In this document: positions 34,618 to 43,068 of the stretch, in pieces
Layout of the letters: every line of letters begins with the position of its first letter
Position numbering within the stretch: position 1 is the first letter of the stretch
From: Aequorivita echinoideorum
GTDB lineage: Bacteria > Bacteroidota > Bacteroidia > Flavobacteriales > Flavobacteriaceae
DNA: 64,000 nt
Reading direction: 5' to 3'
Assembly: GCF_018476645.1 (NCBI RefSeq)
Contig: NZ_JAHCTB010000002.1
Location: 124,001-188,000 of the forward strand
Made by a program: the position numbers and the translations under genes
The notes under the pieces: generated by a model
Seen by the model: the letters and a program-made list of their open reading frames with translations, nothing else
What the model was told of the DNA's origin: nothing
The model's database searches: none

Positions 34618-36021
34618 ATGAAATACAAACTAAAAACACACTCAAAAAAATTACTTGCAGATACCCTTACGCCAGTTTCGGTTTATTTGCGGTTGCGCGA
34701 TAAGTTCCCGAATAGCCTTTTGCTTGAAAGTAGCGACTATCACGCCAATGACAACAGTTTCAGCTACATTTGCTTCAATCCAATTGCTTCCATAAAAGTT
34801 CAAAACGAAAAAATTATGCAGCATTTTCCGGATGGAAAAACCTCTGAGTTGGATAATTCTGAAGAAACTAATATTCCAAAGATTTTAGATGAATTTGCCG
34901 CCTCCTTTTCTTCAGAAGCAAATGAGTTCAAATTCATAAACAACGGTCTTTTCGGTTTTATGGCTTTTGATGTGGTGCGTTATTTTGAGGATATTCCGCT
35001 TGCAAAAAAAGAGGAAAATCTTGAAATGCCCGATTTGTTTTACGCAGTTTACCAAAATATAATTGCGATAAATCATTTCAATAATGAAGCATATATTTTT
35101 GCCCACACTTTTGAAGCTGAAAATAATATCCCACAAATTGAGCAGCTTTTAAAATCGAAAAATTTTGCGGAATACCCCTTTAAAAGAAATGGGGAGCGCA
35201 CTTCAAATTTGAATGATAGGGATTTTAAAGCGTTAGTGCTAAAATGCAAAGAGCACTGCCAGCGCGGCGATGTGTTTCAAATTGTGCCCAGCAAACGGTT
35301 TTCGCAAAAATTTACGGGTGATGATTTCAATGTTTACCGGGCTTTGCGCAGCGTAAACCCTTCACCCTACCTTTTCTATTTTGACTATGAAAATTTTAAA
35401 ATTTTTGGAAGTTCGCCCGAAGCGCAATTGATTGTAAAAGGAAATACAGCCGAAATCCATCCAATCGCCGGAACGTTTAAACGCACCGGAAATGACGAAC
35501 AGGATGCCGAGCTCGCCAAAAAACTTTCCGAAGACAAAAAAGAAAACAGCGAACACGTAATGCTGGTTGATTTGGCGCGAAATGATTTAAGCCGCCACGG
35601 AACCAACGTGAAAGTTGAAACATATCGTGAAGTTCAGTTTTTTTCGCACGTGATACATTTGGTGAGTAAAGTTACGGCAACAAAAAATCCAAAAACTTCA
35701 ACAATGCAGCTTGTGGCGGACACATTTCCCGCGGGAACATTGAGCGGTGCACCCAAGCACAAAGCGCTGCAATTGCTGGAAAAATACGAAAATAAAAGTC
35801 GCGAATTTTACGGCGGCGCCATTGGTTTTATGGATTTCAGCGGTAATTTTAATCATTCAATTATCATACGTTCCTTTATGAGCAAAAACCACACACTGCA
35901 TTACCAAGCGGGCGCTGGTGTGGTTTCTGGAAGTAATGAAGAAAACGAATTACAGGAAGTTTATAACAAACTCGGCGCACTTACAAAAGCGCTGGAATTA
36001 GCGGAAAAAATAGCCCCCTAA
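34618..36021 (+). CDS. trpE: Anthranilate synthase component I
   Basis: Chorismate-binding enzyme of 467 residues that makes anthranilate with TrpG. N-terminal anthranilate synthase I domain (about 1-150) with the Trp-binding LLESSD motif near residue 35 and a chorismate-binding domain with VFQIVPSKRFSQKF, GSSPEAQLIVKG, HPIAGTFKRTG, DLARNDLSRHG and TFPAGTLSGAPKHKA. ATG 34618 is chosen because an upstream in-frame TTG lies inside the attenuator stem. The last residues IAP and the stop codon come from the left end of a REP-like repeat. First gene of the operon. Confidence 0.96.
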   Translation: MKYKLKTHSKKLLADTLTPVSVYLRLRDKFPNSLLLESSDYHANDNSFSYICFNPIASIKVQNEKIMQHFPDGKTSELDNSEETNIPKILDEFAASFSSEANEFKFINNGLFGFMAFDVVRYFEDIPLAKKEENLEMPDLFYAVYQNIIAINHFNNEAYIFAHTFEAENNIPQIEQLLKSKNFAEYPFKRNGERTSNLNDRDFKALVLKCKEHCQRGDVFQIVPSKRFSQKFTGDDFNVYRALRSVNPSPYLFYFDYENFKIFGSSPEAQLIVKGNTAEIHPIAGTFKRTGNDEQDAELAKKLSEDKKENSEHVMLVDLARNDLSRHGTNVKVETYREVQFFSHVIHLVSKVTATKNPKTSTMQLVADTFPAGTLSGAPKHKALQLLEKYENKSREFYGGAIGFMDFSGNFNHSIIIRSFMSKNHTLHYQAGAGVVSGSNEENELQEVYNKLGALTKALELAEKIAP

Positions 36022-36130
36022 CCCCCAAAGGGGGAACAAACAAACTCAATTTAAAAATGACAAAACAAAATTCAAATAACAATTCAAACCAAACTCCCTT
36101 CCCTTCGGGGGAAGGGCTGGGGATGGGGCT
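36011..36130 (+). repeat. REP-like palindromic element at the trpE-trpG junction
   Basis: Left part TAGCCCCCTAACCCCCAAAG then GGGGGAA (from 36011), right part CTCCCTTCCC TTC GGGGGAAGGG followed by CTGGGGATGGGGCT (36095-36130). The ends are inverted (AGCCCC ... GGGGCT) and each half folds on itself. GC-rich islands of this kind are scattered in Bacteroidota genomes. It supplies the stop of trpE and one possible start of trpG. Confidence 0.65.
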
Positions 36131-36695
36131 GAAAATATTAGTAATAGACAACTACGACAGTTTTGTGTACAACCTGGTCCACTATTTAGAGGAATTGGAT
36201 TGCGAAGTAACCGTAAAACGGAACGATAAATTCTATTTGGAAGAAGCAGAAAATTATGATAAAATTCTGCTTTCGCCCGGCCCTGGAATCCCAGACGAAG
36301 CAGGTTTGCTGAAAGAGGTTATTCAAAAATACGCAACCTCAAAACCTATTTTTGGAGTGTGTCTGGGGCAGCAAGCCATTGGGGAAGTTTTCGGCGGAAC
36401 GTTGGAAAACTTAAGCAAAGTTTTTCATGGCGTTGCAACGAAAGCTACAATTATAAAGGAAGATGAACCTCTCTTCAAAGGAATTGAAAATGAATTTGAA
36501 ATTGGCCGTTACCACAGTTGGGTGATTTCAAAAGAAAGTTTTCCGGAGGTTTTGGAAATTACTTCAATTGATGAAAATGGGCAGATCATGTCTGTGCGAC
36601 ATAAATTTTACGATATCTGCGGCGTACAATTTCATCCCGAAAGTGTATTGACACCTATGGGAAAGCAAATTATTAAAAATTGGATTGAAAGTTAA
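36057..36695 (+). CDS. trpG: Anthranilate synthase component II (glutamine amidotransferase)
   Basis: Class I glutamine amidotransferase supplying ammonia to TrpE. Core begins LKILVIDNYDSFVYNLVHYL. Catalytic triad: Cys in FGVCLGQQAIGE, His and Glu in GVQFHPESVLTP; oxyanion motif LSPGPGIPDEAG. Two starts are possible: ATG 36057, which adds a low-complexity NSNNNSNQ tail and repeat-encoded residues, or ATG 36123 inside the repeat (MGLKILV), which gives a normal-length protein of 190 residues. I favour 36123 functionally but list the full frame. Confidence 0.93.
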   Translation: MTKQNSNNNSNQTPFPSGEGLGMGLKILVIDNYDSFVYNLVHYLEELDCEVTVKRNDKFYLEEAENYDKILLSPGPGIPDEAGLLKEVIQKYATSKPIFGVCLGQQAIGEVFGGTLENLSKVFHGVATKATIIKEDEPLFKGIENEFEIGRYHSWVISKESFPEVLEITSIDENGQIMSVRHKFYDICGVQFHPESVLTPMGKQIIKNWIES

Positions 36696-36762
36696 ATAAG
36701 TAAGCAATATTCAGTAACAGTAGGTATTAACCCTGTAAACTTTTAAACTCCTCAATTTAATA

Positions 36763-37755
36763 ATGAAACAGATTTTAAACAGATTAATAAATCACGAACA
36801 ACTTTTAAAAGAAGAAGCGCGAAGTGTTTTGCTGAATATTTCCGAAGGTAAATACAACCAAAGCCAGACTGCTGCATTTTTGACCGTTTTTATGATGCGA
36901 AGCGTAAGTCTGGAAGAACTTGAAGGCTTTCGCGATGCATTGTTGGACTTGTGTTTGGCGGTAGATTTTAATGAATATAGCACCATTGATTTATGCGGAA
37001 CGGGCGGCGACGGAAAAAACACGTTTAACATTTCAACGTTGGCATCATTTGTAACGGCAGGCGCCGGTATAAAAGTCACAAAACATGGAAATTACGGGGT
37101 TTCATCCGTTAGCGGAAGCAGCAACGTAATGGAAGCTTTGGGCATTAAATTCAGTAATGAAAAAGATTTTTTGAAGCGAAGTTTGGACGAAGCCGGAATC
37201 TGTGTTTTGCATGCGCCACTCTTCCACCCCGCTATGAAAAATGTTGCGCCAATTCGGAGGGAATTGGGTGTAAAAACCTTTTTCAATATGCTTGGACCAA
37301 TGGTAAATCCAGCATTCCCAAATAATCAGTTAGTTGGGGTTTTCGATTTGGAATTGGCGCGCCTGTACGGTTATCTCTATCAAAAAAGTGAAAAAAACTA
37401 CGCCATTTTGCACGCAATGGATGGATATGACGAGATTTCACTGACGGGCCCCGTAAAAGTGATTTCGAAAAATGCTGAAACTATTTTGAAAGCAGAAGAT
37501 TTTGGAGTAAAACAGATTAAGGAATCTGAAATCTTTGGTGGCGAAACAGTTAAAGATTCTGCCGAAATTTTTCTGAATATTTTGAATGGAAAAGGTACCG
37601 AAGCGCAAAATAATGTGGTCTGTGCCAATGCTGGAATGGCAATTTCTGTGGTTGAAAATTGCACGATAAAAGATGGTTTTGAAAAAGCGAAAGAATCGTT
37701 GAAATCGGGAAAAGCGTTGAATTCATTGAAGAAATTACAGGAAATATCAATTTGA
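36763..37755 (+). CDS. trpD: Anthranilate phosphoribosyltransferase
   Basis: Enzyme of 330 residues transferring the phosphoribosyl group from PRPP to anthranilate. Motifs: DLCGTGGDGKNTFNIST (PRPP loop, about 77), KHGNYGVSSVSGSSNVMEAL (about 107), and GPMVNPAFPNNQLVGVF. Anthranilate-contact Arg lies in PIRRELGVKTFFN. Typical family length. Third trp gene, 67 bp after trpG, start ATG. Confidence 0.96.
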   Translation: MKQILNRLINHEQLLKEEARSVLLNISEGKYNQSQTAAFLTVFMMRSVSLEELEGFRDALLDLCLAVDFNEYSTIDLCGTGGDGKNTFNISTLASFVTAGAGIKVTKHGNYGVSSVSGSSNVMEALGIKFSNEKDFLKRSLDEAGICVLHAPLFHPAMKNVAPIRRELGVKTFFNMLGPMVNPAFPNNQLVGVFDLELARLYGYLYQKSEKNYAILHAMDGYDEISLTGPVKVISKNAETILKAEDFGVKQIKESEIFGGETVKDSAEIFLNILNGKGTEAQNNVVCANAGMAISVVENCTIKDGFEKAKESLKSGKALNSLKKLQEISI

Positions 37756-37758
37756 CAA

Positions 37759-37849
37759 AAGAATCAAGAACCAAGAATCGAGAGCCAAGAACCGAGAGCC
37801 AACAAACAAGAAACAATACTCACTACTCACTACTCATTACTCATTACAA
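37759..37849 (+). repeat. Degenerate 7-bp tandem repeat array in trpD-trpC spacer
   Basis: Thirteen consecutive heptamers fill the spacer: AAGAATC, AAGAACC, AAGAATC, GAGAGCC, AAGAACC, GAGAGCC, AACAAAC, AAGAAAC, AATACTC, ACTACTC (twice), ATTACTC, ATTACAA. The phase never slips. The related array at 39269 shares units such as AAGAATC and AAGAACC. Confidence 0.8.
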
Positions 37850-37852
37850 AAA

Positions 37853-38635
37853 ATGACAATTTTAGATACCATAACCACATACAAGCAAAAAGAAGTCGCA
37901 GCAAAGAAAGAGGCGATACCAACGCGTTTTTTGGAGAAATTTCCGCTTTTCGCAAAAGAAACTAAATCGTTGGCGGAAGCCTTGCGCATTTCAACAACAG
38001 GAATCATTGCCGAGCACAAACGCCGTTCGCCCAGCAAATCTGTGATAAACGATAAAGTATTGTTACCCGAAGTTGTTTCGGGATATGAGCTTGCGGGCGC
38101 TAAAGGAATTTCGGTCTTAACGGATTCCAATTTTTTTGGCGGTTCGCTCGATGATCTTTTAGTTGCTGAAAAAACAGTTTCCATTCCCATTCTTCGGAAG
38201 GAATTTATCATCGATCCGTATCAAATTTACGAATCCAAAGCGTATGGTGCGGATGCCATTTTATTGATCGCCGCGTGTCTTTCAGTAGAAGAATTGAAAC
38301 AATTTTCCCATTTAGCAAAAAGCTTGAAACTCGATGTTTTATTGGAAGTCCACAATCTCGAAGAACTTCAAAAATCATTGTTGCCCAATGTGGATATGAT
38401 AGGCGTGAACAATAGGAATCTGAAAAATTTCAAAGTAAATATTGAAATCAGTAAAAAACTTTCTGGACACATTCCGAACGATTTTGTAAAAATTTCCGAA
38501 AGCGGCATCAGCGATACAGAAACCATAAAAGAGCTGCGAACCTATGGTTTTGAAGGATTTTTGATAGGTGAGCATTTTATGAAAACTGAAAATCCAGGTG
38601 AAACTGCGAAACAATTTATTCAAAATTTAAGATGA
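37853..38635 (+). CDS. trpC: Indole-3-glycerol phosphate synthase
   Basis: TIM-barrel enzyme of 260 residues that closes the indole ring. Motifs: IIAEHKRRSPSKS (catalytic Lys region, about 50), VLTDSNFFGGSLDDL, RKEFIIDPYQIYESKAYGAD, DVLLEVHNLEEL, IGVNNRNLKNFKV and KISESGISDTE, then GFEGFLIGEHFM (phosphate site). Not fused to TrpF, whose gene overlaps its end by 4 nt. Confidence 0.96.
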   Translation: MTILDTITTYKQKEVAAKKEAIPTRFLEKFPLFAKETKSLAEALRISTTGIIAEHKRRSPSKSVINDKVLLPEVVSGYELAGAKGISVLTDSNFFGGSLDDLLVAEKTVSIPILRKEFIIDPYQIYESKAYGADAILLIAACLSVEELKQFSHLAKSLKLDVLLEVHNLEELQKSLLPNVDMIGVNNRNLKNFKVNIEISKKLSGHIPNDFVKISESGISDTETIKELRTYGFEGFLIGEHFMKTENPGETAKQFIQNLR

Positions 38636-39267
38636 AACCACTTTTAAAGATTTGCGGAATGAAACACAACATCGCCGAAGTTGCAGAACTTCAGCCGGAT
38701 TATCTGGGTTTTATTTTTTATGAAAAAAGTTCGAGGTTTTTTAATGGTAACATTCCTTCGCTACCTAACGGAATTAAAAAAGTTGGTGTTTTTGTGGATG
38801 AAAAGATTTCAGAAATAATTGAATTGGTGAAAAAATATTCTTTGGACGTCATCCAGCTTCACGGAAATGAAACTAAGGAATATGTACTCGATTTGCAGGG
38901 ATATTTGACACTATTTGATCCCGACGTGTTGGTTTGGAAGGTTTTCAACATTGATGATAATTTCGATTTTGTTCAACTAAAGCCGTATGAAAACAAAGTT
39001 GATGCATTTCTTTTCGACACAAAGGGAAATAAAAAAGGTGGAAACGGATTTGCTTTTAATTGGGAAATTCTGAGAAAATATCCTTCAAAAAAACCCTTTG
39101 TTTTAAGCGGTGGCATTGGTTTGGAAGAAATTGAAGCCCTAAAAAATCTATTGAAAACGAATCTTCCCATTCACGCGATTGATGTAAATAGCAAATTTGA
39201 AATTGAGCCGGGAATGAAAGATATTGCAAAATTGAAAAAGCTACTTGAAAATTTGAAACACGACTAA
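38632..39267 (+). CDS. trpF: Phosphoribosylanthranilate isomerase
   Basis: TIM-barrel isomerase of 211 residues (Amadori rearrangement). Motifs: KICGMKHNIAEVAELQPDYL with the catalytic Cys, GFIFYEKSSRF, VIQLHGNETKEYV, AFLFDTKGNKKGGNGFAFNW with the catalytic Asp, and VLSGGIGLEEIEAL, IDVNSKFEIEPGMKD (phosphate site). Overlaps trpC by 4 nt, so it is translationally coupled. Confidence 0.95.
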   Translation: MKPLLKICGMKHNIAEVAELQPDYLGFIFYEKSSRFFNGNIPSLPNGIKKVGVFVDEKISEIIELVKKYSLDVIQLHGNETKEYVLDLQGYLTLFDPDVLVWKVFNIDDNFDFVQLKPYENKVDAFLFDTKGNKKGGNGFAFNWEILRKYPSKKPFVLSGGIGLEEIEALKNLLKTNLPIHAIDVNSKFEIEPGMKDIAKLKKLLENLKHD

Positions 39268-39268
39268 A

Positions 39269-39317
39269 AAGAATCACGAACCAAGACGCAAGAACCAAGA
39301 CTGAATACTGAATACTG
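39269..39317 (+). repeat. Degenerate 7-bp tandem repeat array in trpF-trpB spacer
   Basis: Seven in-phase heptamers: AAGAATC, ACGAACC, AAGACGC, AAGAACC, AAGACTG, AATACTG, AATACTG, ending 5 bp before the trpB start. Same family as the array at 37759-37849. Confidence 0.75.
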
Positions 39318-39322
39318 AAAAC

Positions 39323-40504
39323 ATGAATTATAACGTAAATGAAAAAGGCTATTACGGTGAATTTGGCGGCGCATATATTCCCGAAATGCTGTATCCAAAT
39401 GTGGAGGAACTTCGACAGAACTATTTAAAAATTATGGGCGAGGACTCTTTTCAAAAAGAATTCCGCCAATTGCTGAAAGATTATGTGGGACGTCCAACGC
39501 CACTTTATTTCGCAAAGCGATTTTCAGAAAAATACAATACCAAAGTCTATTTAAAGCGTGAAGATCTTTGCCACACAGGCGCACACAAAGTAAATAACAC
39601 GATAGGCCAAATTTTAATGGCAAAACGGCTGGGCAAAACCCGAATAATTGCCGAAAGCGGCGCAGGGCAACACGGAGTTGCAACCGCAACGGTTTGTGCT
39701 TTAATGGGTTTGGAATGCATCGTTTTTATGGGCGAAATTGACATAAAACGTCAAGCGCCAAATGTTGCCCGAATGAAAATGCTGGGGGCAAAAGTGGTTC
39801 CCGCCACAAGCGGAAGTAAAACTTTGAAAGATGCTACCAATGAGGCAATTCGTGATTGGATCAATAACCCTGTTGACACACATTATATTATTGGTAGCGT
39901 GGTAGGCCCGCATCCCTACCCAGATATGGTTGCACGCTTTCAAAGTGTAATTTCGGAAGAAATAAAAACACAACTAAAAGAAAAAGAAGGACGCGAAAAT
40001 CCAGATTTTGTGGTGGCTTGTGTTGGCGGTGGAAGTAATGCAGCCGGTGCTTTTTATCATTATTTAAACAATCCCGAAGTTGGGATAATTGCTGTTGAAG
40101 CCGCTGGAAAAGGAATTAATAGTGGCGAAAGTGCGGCAACTTCAGCGTTGGGAAAAGTGGGGATAATCCATGGTAGTAAGACACTTTTGATGCAAACGGC
40201 AGACGGTCAAATTACGGAACCGTACTCTATTTCGGCTGGTTTGGACTATCCGGGAGTTGGCCCGATGCACGCGCATCTTTTTGCGAGTGGAAGGGGCGAA
40301 TTTATTTCGATAACCGACAACGAAGCGATGGAAGCGGGATTGCAACTCTGCAAACTGGAAGGTATTATCCCTGCAATAGAAAGCAGCCATGCGCTTGCAA
40401 TATTTGAAAACAGAAAGTTCAAAAAAGAGGATGTAGTTGTCGTGAATTTGAGCGGCCGTGGCGATAAGGATTTGGATGCGTATATAAAACATTTCGATTT
40501 ATAA
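39323..40504 (+). CDS. trpB: Tryptophan synthase beta subunit
   Basis: PLP enzyme of 393 residues condensing indole and serine. Motifs: [50 protein letters not shown] with the PLP Lys, [35 protein letters not shown] (phosphate loop) and [13 protein letters not shown]. TrpB1 type. Shares one base with trpA at its stop, so the alpha/beta pair is coupled. Confidence 0.97.
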   Translation: MNYNVNEKGYYGEFGGAYIPEMLYPNVEELRQNYLKIMGEDSFQKEFRQLLKDYVGRPTPLYFAKRFSEKYNTKVYLKREDLCHTGAHKVNNTIGQILMAKRLGKTRIIAESGAGQHGVATATVCALMGLECIVFMGEIDIKRQAPNVARMKMLGAKVVPATSGSKTLKDATNEAIRDWINNPVDTHYIIGSVVGPHPYPDMVARFQSVISEEIKTQLKEKEGRENPDFVVACVGGGSNAAGAFYHYLNNPEVGIIAVEAAGKGINSGESAATSALGKVGIIHGSKTLLMQTADGQITEPYSISAGLDYPGVGPMHAHLFASGRGEFISITDNEAMEAGLQLCKLEGIIPAIESSHALAIFENRKFKKEDVVVVNLSGRGDKDLDAYIKHFDL

Positions 40505-41271
40505 TGAACAGAATTCAAAACAAACTTTTAGGAAATAAAAAACTCCTTTCAATATATTTCACTGCTGGTTTCCCAAAAGTGGATGACACGGTCGAAATTC
40601 TTCAGCAATTGGAAAAAAACGGCGTTGACATGGTTGAAATCGGTTTGCCTTTCAGCGACCCTTTGGCTGACGGCCCTACCATTCAAGCAAGCTCGCAAAC
40701 GGCTCTGAAAAATGGAATGACTACACAATTGCTTTTTCAGCAATTAAAAGACATCCGAAAAACGGTTTCCATTCCACTGATTTTAATGGGATATTTTAAT
40801 CCAGTCCTTCAATTCGGTGTCGAAAATTTCTGCCAAAAGTGTGCTGAAGTTGGCCTTGATGGCGTTATTCTTCCAGATTTGCCTTTGGCGGAATATGAAG
40901 AACATTATGCTGAAATTTTCAAAAAATATGGTTTGCTGAATATTTTTTTGATAACGCCGCAAACTTCCGAAGAAAGAATTAAAAGAATTGACACTGCTTC
41001 TGATGGTTTTATCTATTTAGTGAGTAGTGCGAGTGTTACAGGTAGTTCAAAAAAATTTGGCGAAGAACAAACGCGTTATTTTCAAAAGGTTGCATCGCTT
41101 TCGCTCGCAAATAAATTAATTGTTGGCTTCGGAATAAATAATGCCAAAACTTTCCGCCAAGCAACAAAAGACACTTCGGGCGCTATCATTGGGAGCGCAT
41201 TTATTAAAGAGCTTTCAGAAAATGGAATTGGTGGAATTGCAGCTTTTATAAAATCTATTCGGGAGGTTTAA
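40504..41271 (+). CDS. trpA: Tryptophan synthase alpha subunit
   Basis: TIM-barrel subunit of 255 residues that releases indole for TrpB. Motifs: YFTAGFPKVDDT, MVEIGLPFSDPLADGPTIQA with the catalytic Glu and Asp, LMGYFNPVLQFG, GVILPDLPLAEYEE (second catalytic Asp), FIYLVSSASVTGS and VGFGINNAKT, GAIIGSAFIKEL. Last gene of the operon; ATG overlaps the trpB TAA. Confidence 0.96.
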   Translation: MNRIQNKLLGNKKLLSIYFTAGFPKVDDTVEILQQLEKNGVDMVEIGLPFSDPLADGPTIQASSQTALKNGMTTQLLFQQLKDIRKTVSIPLILMGYFNPVLQFGVENFCQKCAEVGLDGVILPDLPLAEYEEHYAEIFKKYGLLNIFLITPQTSEERIKRIDTASDGFIYLVSSASVTGSSKKFGEEQTRYFQKVASLSLANKLIVGFGINNAKTFRQATKDTSGAIIGSAFIKELSENGIGGIAAFIKSIREV

Positions 41272-41360
41272 CCTATCTTTAATAGGCTCTTGGCATAAAT
41301 TAAGACTTGGTATTTGTACTTTAGAATTTCAAAATAAGACGAATTCTTAAAAATTATATT

Positions 41361-41489
41361 ATGGAAAGGAAATTTGAAAGAAAAACTGAACAGAAAAACC
41401 CAACGAACCCGACAGGCAATCGAAATATTGAAACCAATAAAGTAGATATAGACAAAAAAACCATTAAAAAACAACAAAACAAAAAATAA
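41361..41489 (+). CDS. Short basic protein upstream of bTHX
   Basis: A 42-residue frame (MERKFERKTEQKNPTNPTGN ... KKQQNKK), very polar with many Lys, Asn and Gln and no structure motif. Its TAA overlaps the ATG of the ribosomal protein bTHX gene (TAATG), which argues for translation coupling. Possibly an RNA-binding or disordered peptide; function unknown. Confidence 0.45.
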   Translation: MERKFERKTEQKNPTNPTGNRNIETNKVDIDKKTIKKQQNKK

Positions 41490-41620
41490 TGGGAAAGGGT
41501 GATAAAAAATCGAAACGTGGCAAAATCAGCATTGGAAGTTTTGGGAAATTGAGACCCAAACGCAAAAAATTCAATGTGCGGCCTAAGCCAACTAAAGACG
41601 CCCAAAAGAAAGAAGCTTAA
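41489..41620 (+). CDS. thx: Small ribosomal subunit protein bTHX
   Basis: A 43-residue, strongly basic protein opening MGKGDKKSKRGKISIGSFGK, the recognised signature of 30S protein THX (GDKKSKRGKI...G). The C-terminus RPKRKKFNVRPKPTKDAQKK is longer than the Thermus protein. In Thermus, THX sits in the head of the 30S subunit. Start ATG 41489 overlaps the preceding TAA. Followed by an intrinsic terminator. Confidence 0.85.
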   Translation: MGKGDKKSKRGKISIGSFGKLRPKRKKFNVRPKPTKDAQKKEA

Positions 41621-41644
41621 AGGATTTTATTTTTAAGCAATTGC

Positions 41645-41692
41645 AAAAGGTGTTTGAAATGCTCGAGAAGCTTTCAAATACCTTTTCTTTTT
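41645..41692 (+). terminator. Intrinsic terminator after the bTHX gene
   Basis: AAAAGGTGTTTGAAA (41645-41659) pairs with TTTCAAATACCTTTT (41672-41686) with one G-U pair, followed by CTTTTT. It isolates the bTHX unit from mvaA. Confidence 0.75.
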
Positions 41693-41724
41693 AATGTGAA
41701 ATTCCATGAAATGGTCGCAAATAG

Positions 41725-41732
41725 TATCTTTG
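41725..41732 (+). promoter_or_regulatory. -7 promoter element of mvaA operon
   Basis: TATCTTTG, exact TAnnTTTG match, 23 nt before ATG 41755. The -33 element is weak. Confidence 0.5.
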
Positions 41733-41754
41733 CAATTCAACATTATTTATTTTG

Positions 41755-43068
41755 ATGAACCAACCTGTTACAGGATTTTCAAAAAAATCCAAAGCCGAAA
41801 AAATAGAATGGCTTGCCAAGAACTACCTACAAAACAATCCGGAATCAATTCAAATTTTAAGGGATTATTGGAACGAAAACGATTCCATCCAGCAACTCCA
41901 CGACGATTTTATAGAAAACACCCTTTCCAATTATTACCTGCCTTTTGCCGTAGCACCCAATTTTCTCATCAACGAAAAAATGTACGCCATCCCTATGGTT
42001 ACCGAAGAAAGTTCAGTTGTTGCGGCCGCGAGCAACGCAGCAAAGTTCTGGATGGAGCGCGGCGGTTTTAAGGCTGAAGTAATTTCAACCGAAAAAAATG
42101 GCCAAATTCATTTCAATTACTTCGGAAGTGAAAAAAGCATCAATTCTTTTTTTGAAACCGTAAAATCGAAACTACGCGCAAGCATTGAAAGCATTGAAAA
42201 AAACATGAAAAAACGGGGCGGTGGCCTTTTGGATATTTCACTGGTTGATAAATCGCACATCCTCGACGGTTTCTTTTACATTCACGCAACTTTTGAAACA
42301 CTCGACGCGATGGGAGCCAATTTCATCAATAGTTGTTTGGAACAAATGGCCCACACTTTTGAGGAAGAAGCTGCAACTTTTGAAGCATTCAGCAAAGAAA
42401 ATGAGTTTCCCGAAGTGATCATGAGCATACTTTCCAATTATGTTCCCGAGTGTTTGGTACGTGCTGAGGTAAGCTGCAATGTAAGTGAACTCGCCACCTC
42501 AGGCTTTACCGGAAACCAATTTGCCGAAAAATTTGTACGCGCCATTGAAATTGCAAAAACAGAAACACGGCGTGCTGTAACGCATAACAAGGGGATAATG
42601 AATGGAGTGGACGCCGTTGTGCTTGCTACGGGCAATGATTTTCGCGCCGTAGAGGCTGGCGTCCATGCCTATGCTGCCAGAAATAGCTACTATAGTAGCC
42701 TTACGCACGCTAAAATTGAAGATGGAATTTTCACATTCTGGATCGAAATTCCTTTGGCAGTGGGCACTATTGGAGGTTTAACATCACTTCATCCATTGAC
42801 GAAATTGGCTTTTGAAATTCTTCAAAAACCAAATGCGAAAGAATTGATGAAAATACTTGCGGTTGCTGGACTGGCGCAAAATTTTGCTGCTGTACGATCG
42901 CTTATTACCACAGGAATCCAAAAAGGCCATATGAAAATGCATTTGATGAATATTTTGAACCAAATGCACGCTTCAAAAGAAGAAAAACAGAACGCATTGA
43001 GCCATTTTGAAACGCGCGCGGTTTCCCATAACGCGGTTGTGCAATTTTTGGAAAAATTGAGGAATTAA
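41755..43068 (+). CDS. mvaA: Hydroxymethylglutaryl-CoA reductase, class II
   Basis: Protein of 437 residues that interconverts HMG-CoA and mevalonate, feeding isoprenoid synthesis. Class II pattern: FIENTLSNYYLPFAVAPNFL, MVTEESSVVAAASNAAKFW with the catalytic Glu, DAMGANFINSCLEQM, THNKGIMNGVDAVVLATGND with the catalytic Lys, and AVGTIGGLTSLHP. It shares one base with the following GHMP kinase gene, which supports a mevalonate-pathway unit. Confidence 0.93.
   Translation: MNQPVTGFSKKSKAEKIEWLAKNYLQNNPESIQILRDYWNENDSIQQLHDDFIENTLSNYYLPFAVAPNFLINEKMYAIPMVTEESSVVAAASNAAKFWMERGGFKAEVISTEKNGQIHFNYFGSEKSINSFFETVKSKLRASIESIEKNMKKRGGGLLDISLVDKSHILDGFFYIHATFETLDAMGANFINSCLEQMAHTFEEEAATFEAFSKENEFPEVIMSILSNYVPECLVRAEVSCNVSELATSGFTGNQFAEKFVRAIEIAKTETRRAVTHNKGIMNGVDAVVLATGNDFRAVEAGVHAYAARNSYYSSLTHAKIEDGIFTFWIEIPLAVGTIGGLTSLHPLTKLAFEILQKPNAKELMKILAVAGLAQNFAAVRSLITTGIQKGHMKMHLMNILNQMHASKEEKQNALSHFETRAVSHNAVVQFLEKLRN

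Noticed and set aside
35364-35373. Another AGGTAGGGT (minus strand) inside trpE
   Set aside because: It lies in coding sequence and the bases 16 bp further are GCAAAGC, not GTTYTAR, so it lacks the second promoter element.
41284-41298. Hairpin after trpA as terminator
   Set aside because: The stem is only about five A/T-rich pairs and there is no T-run.
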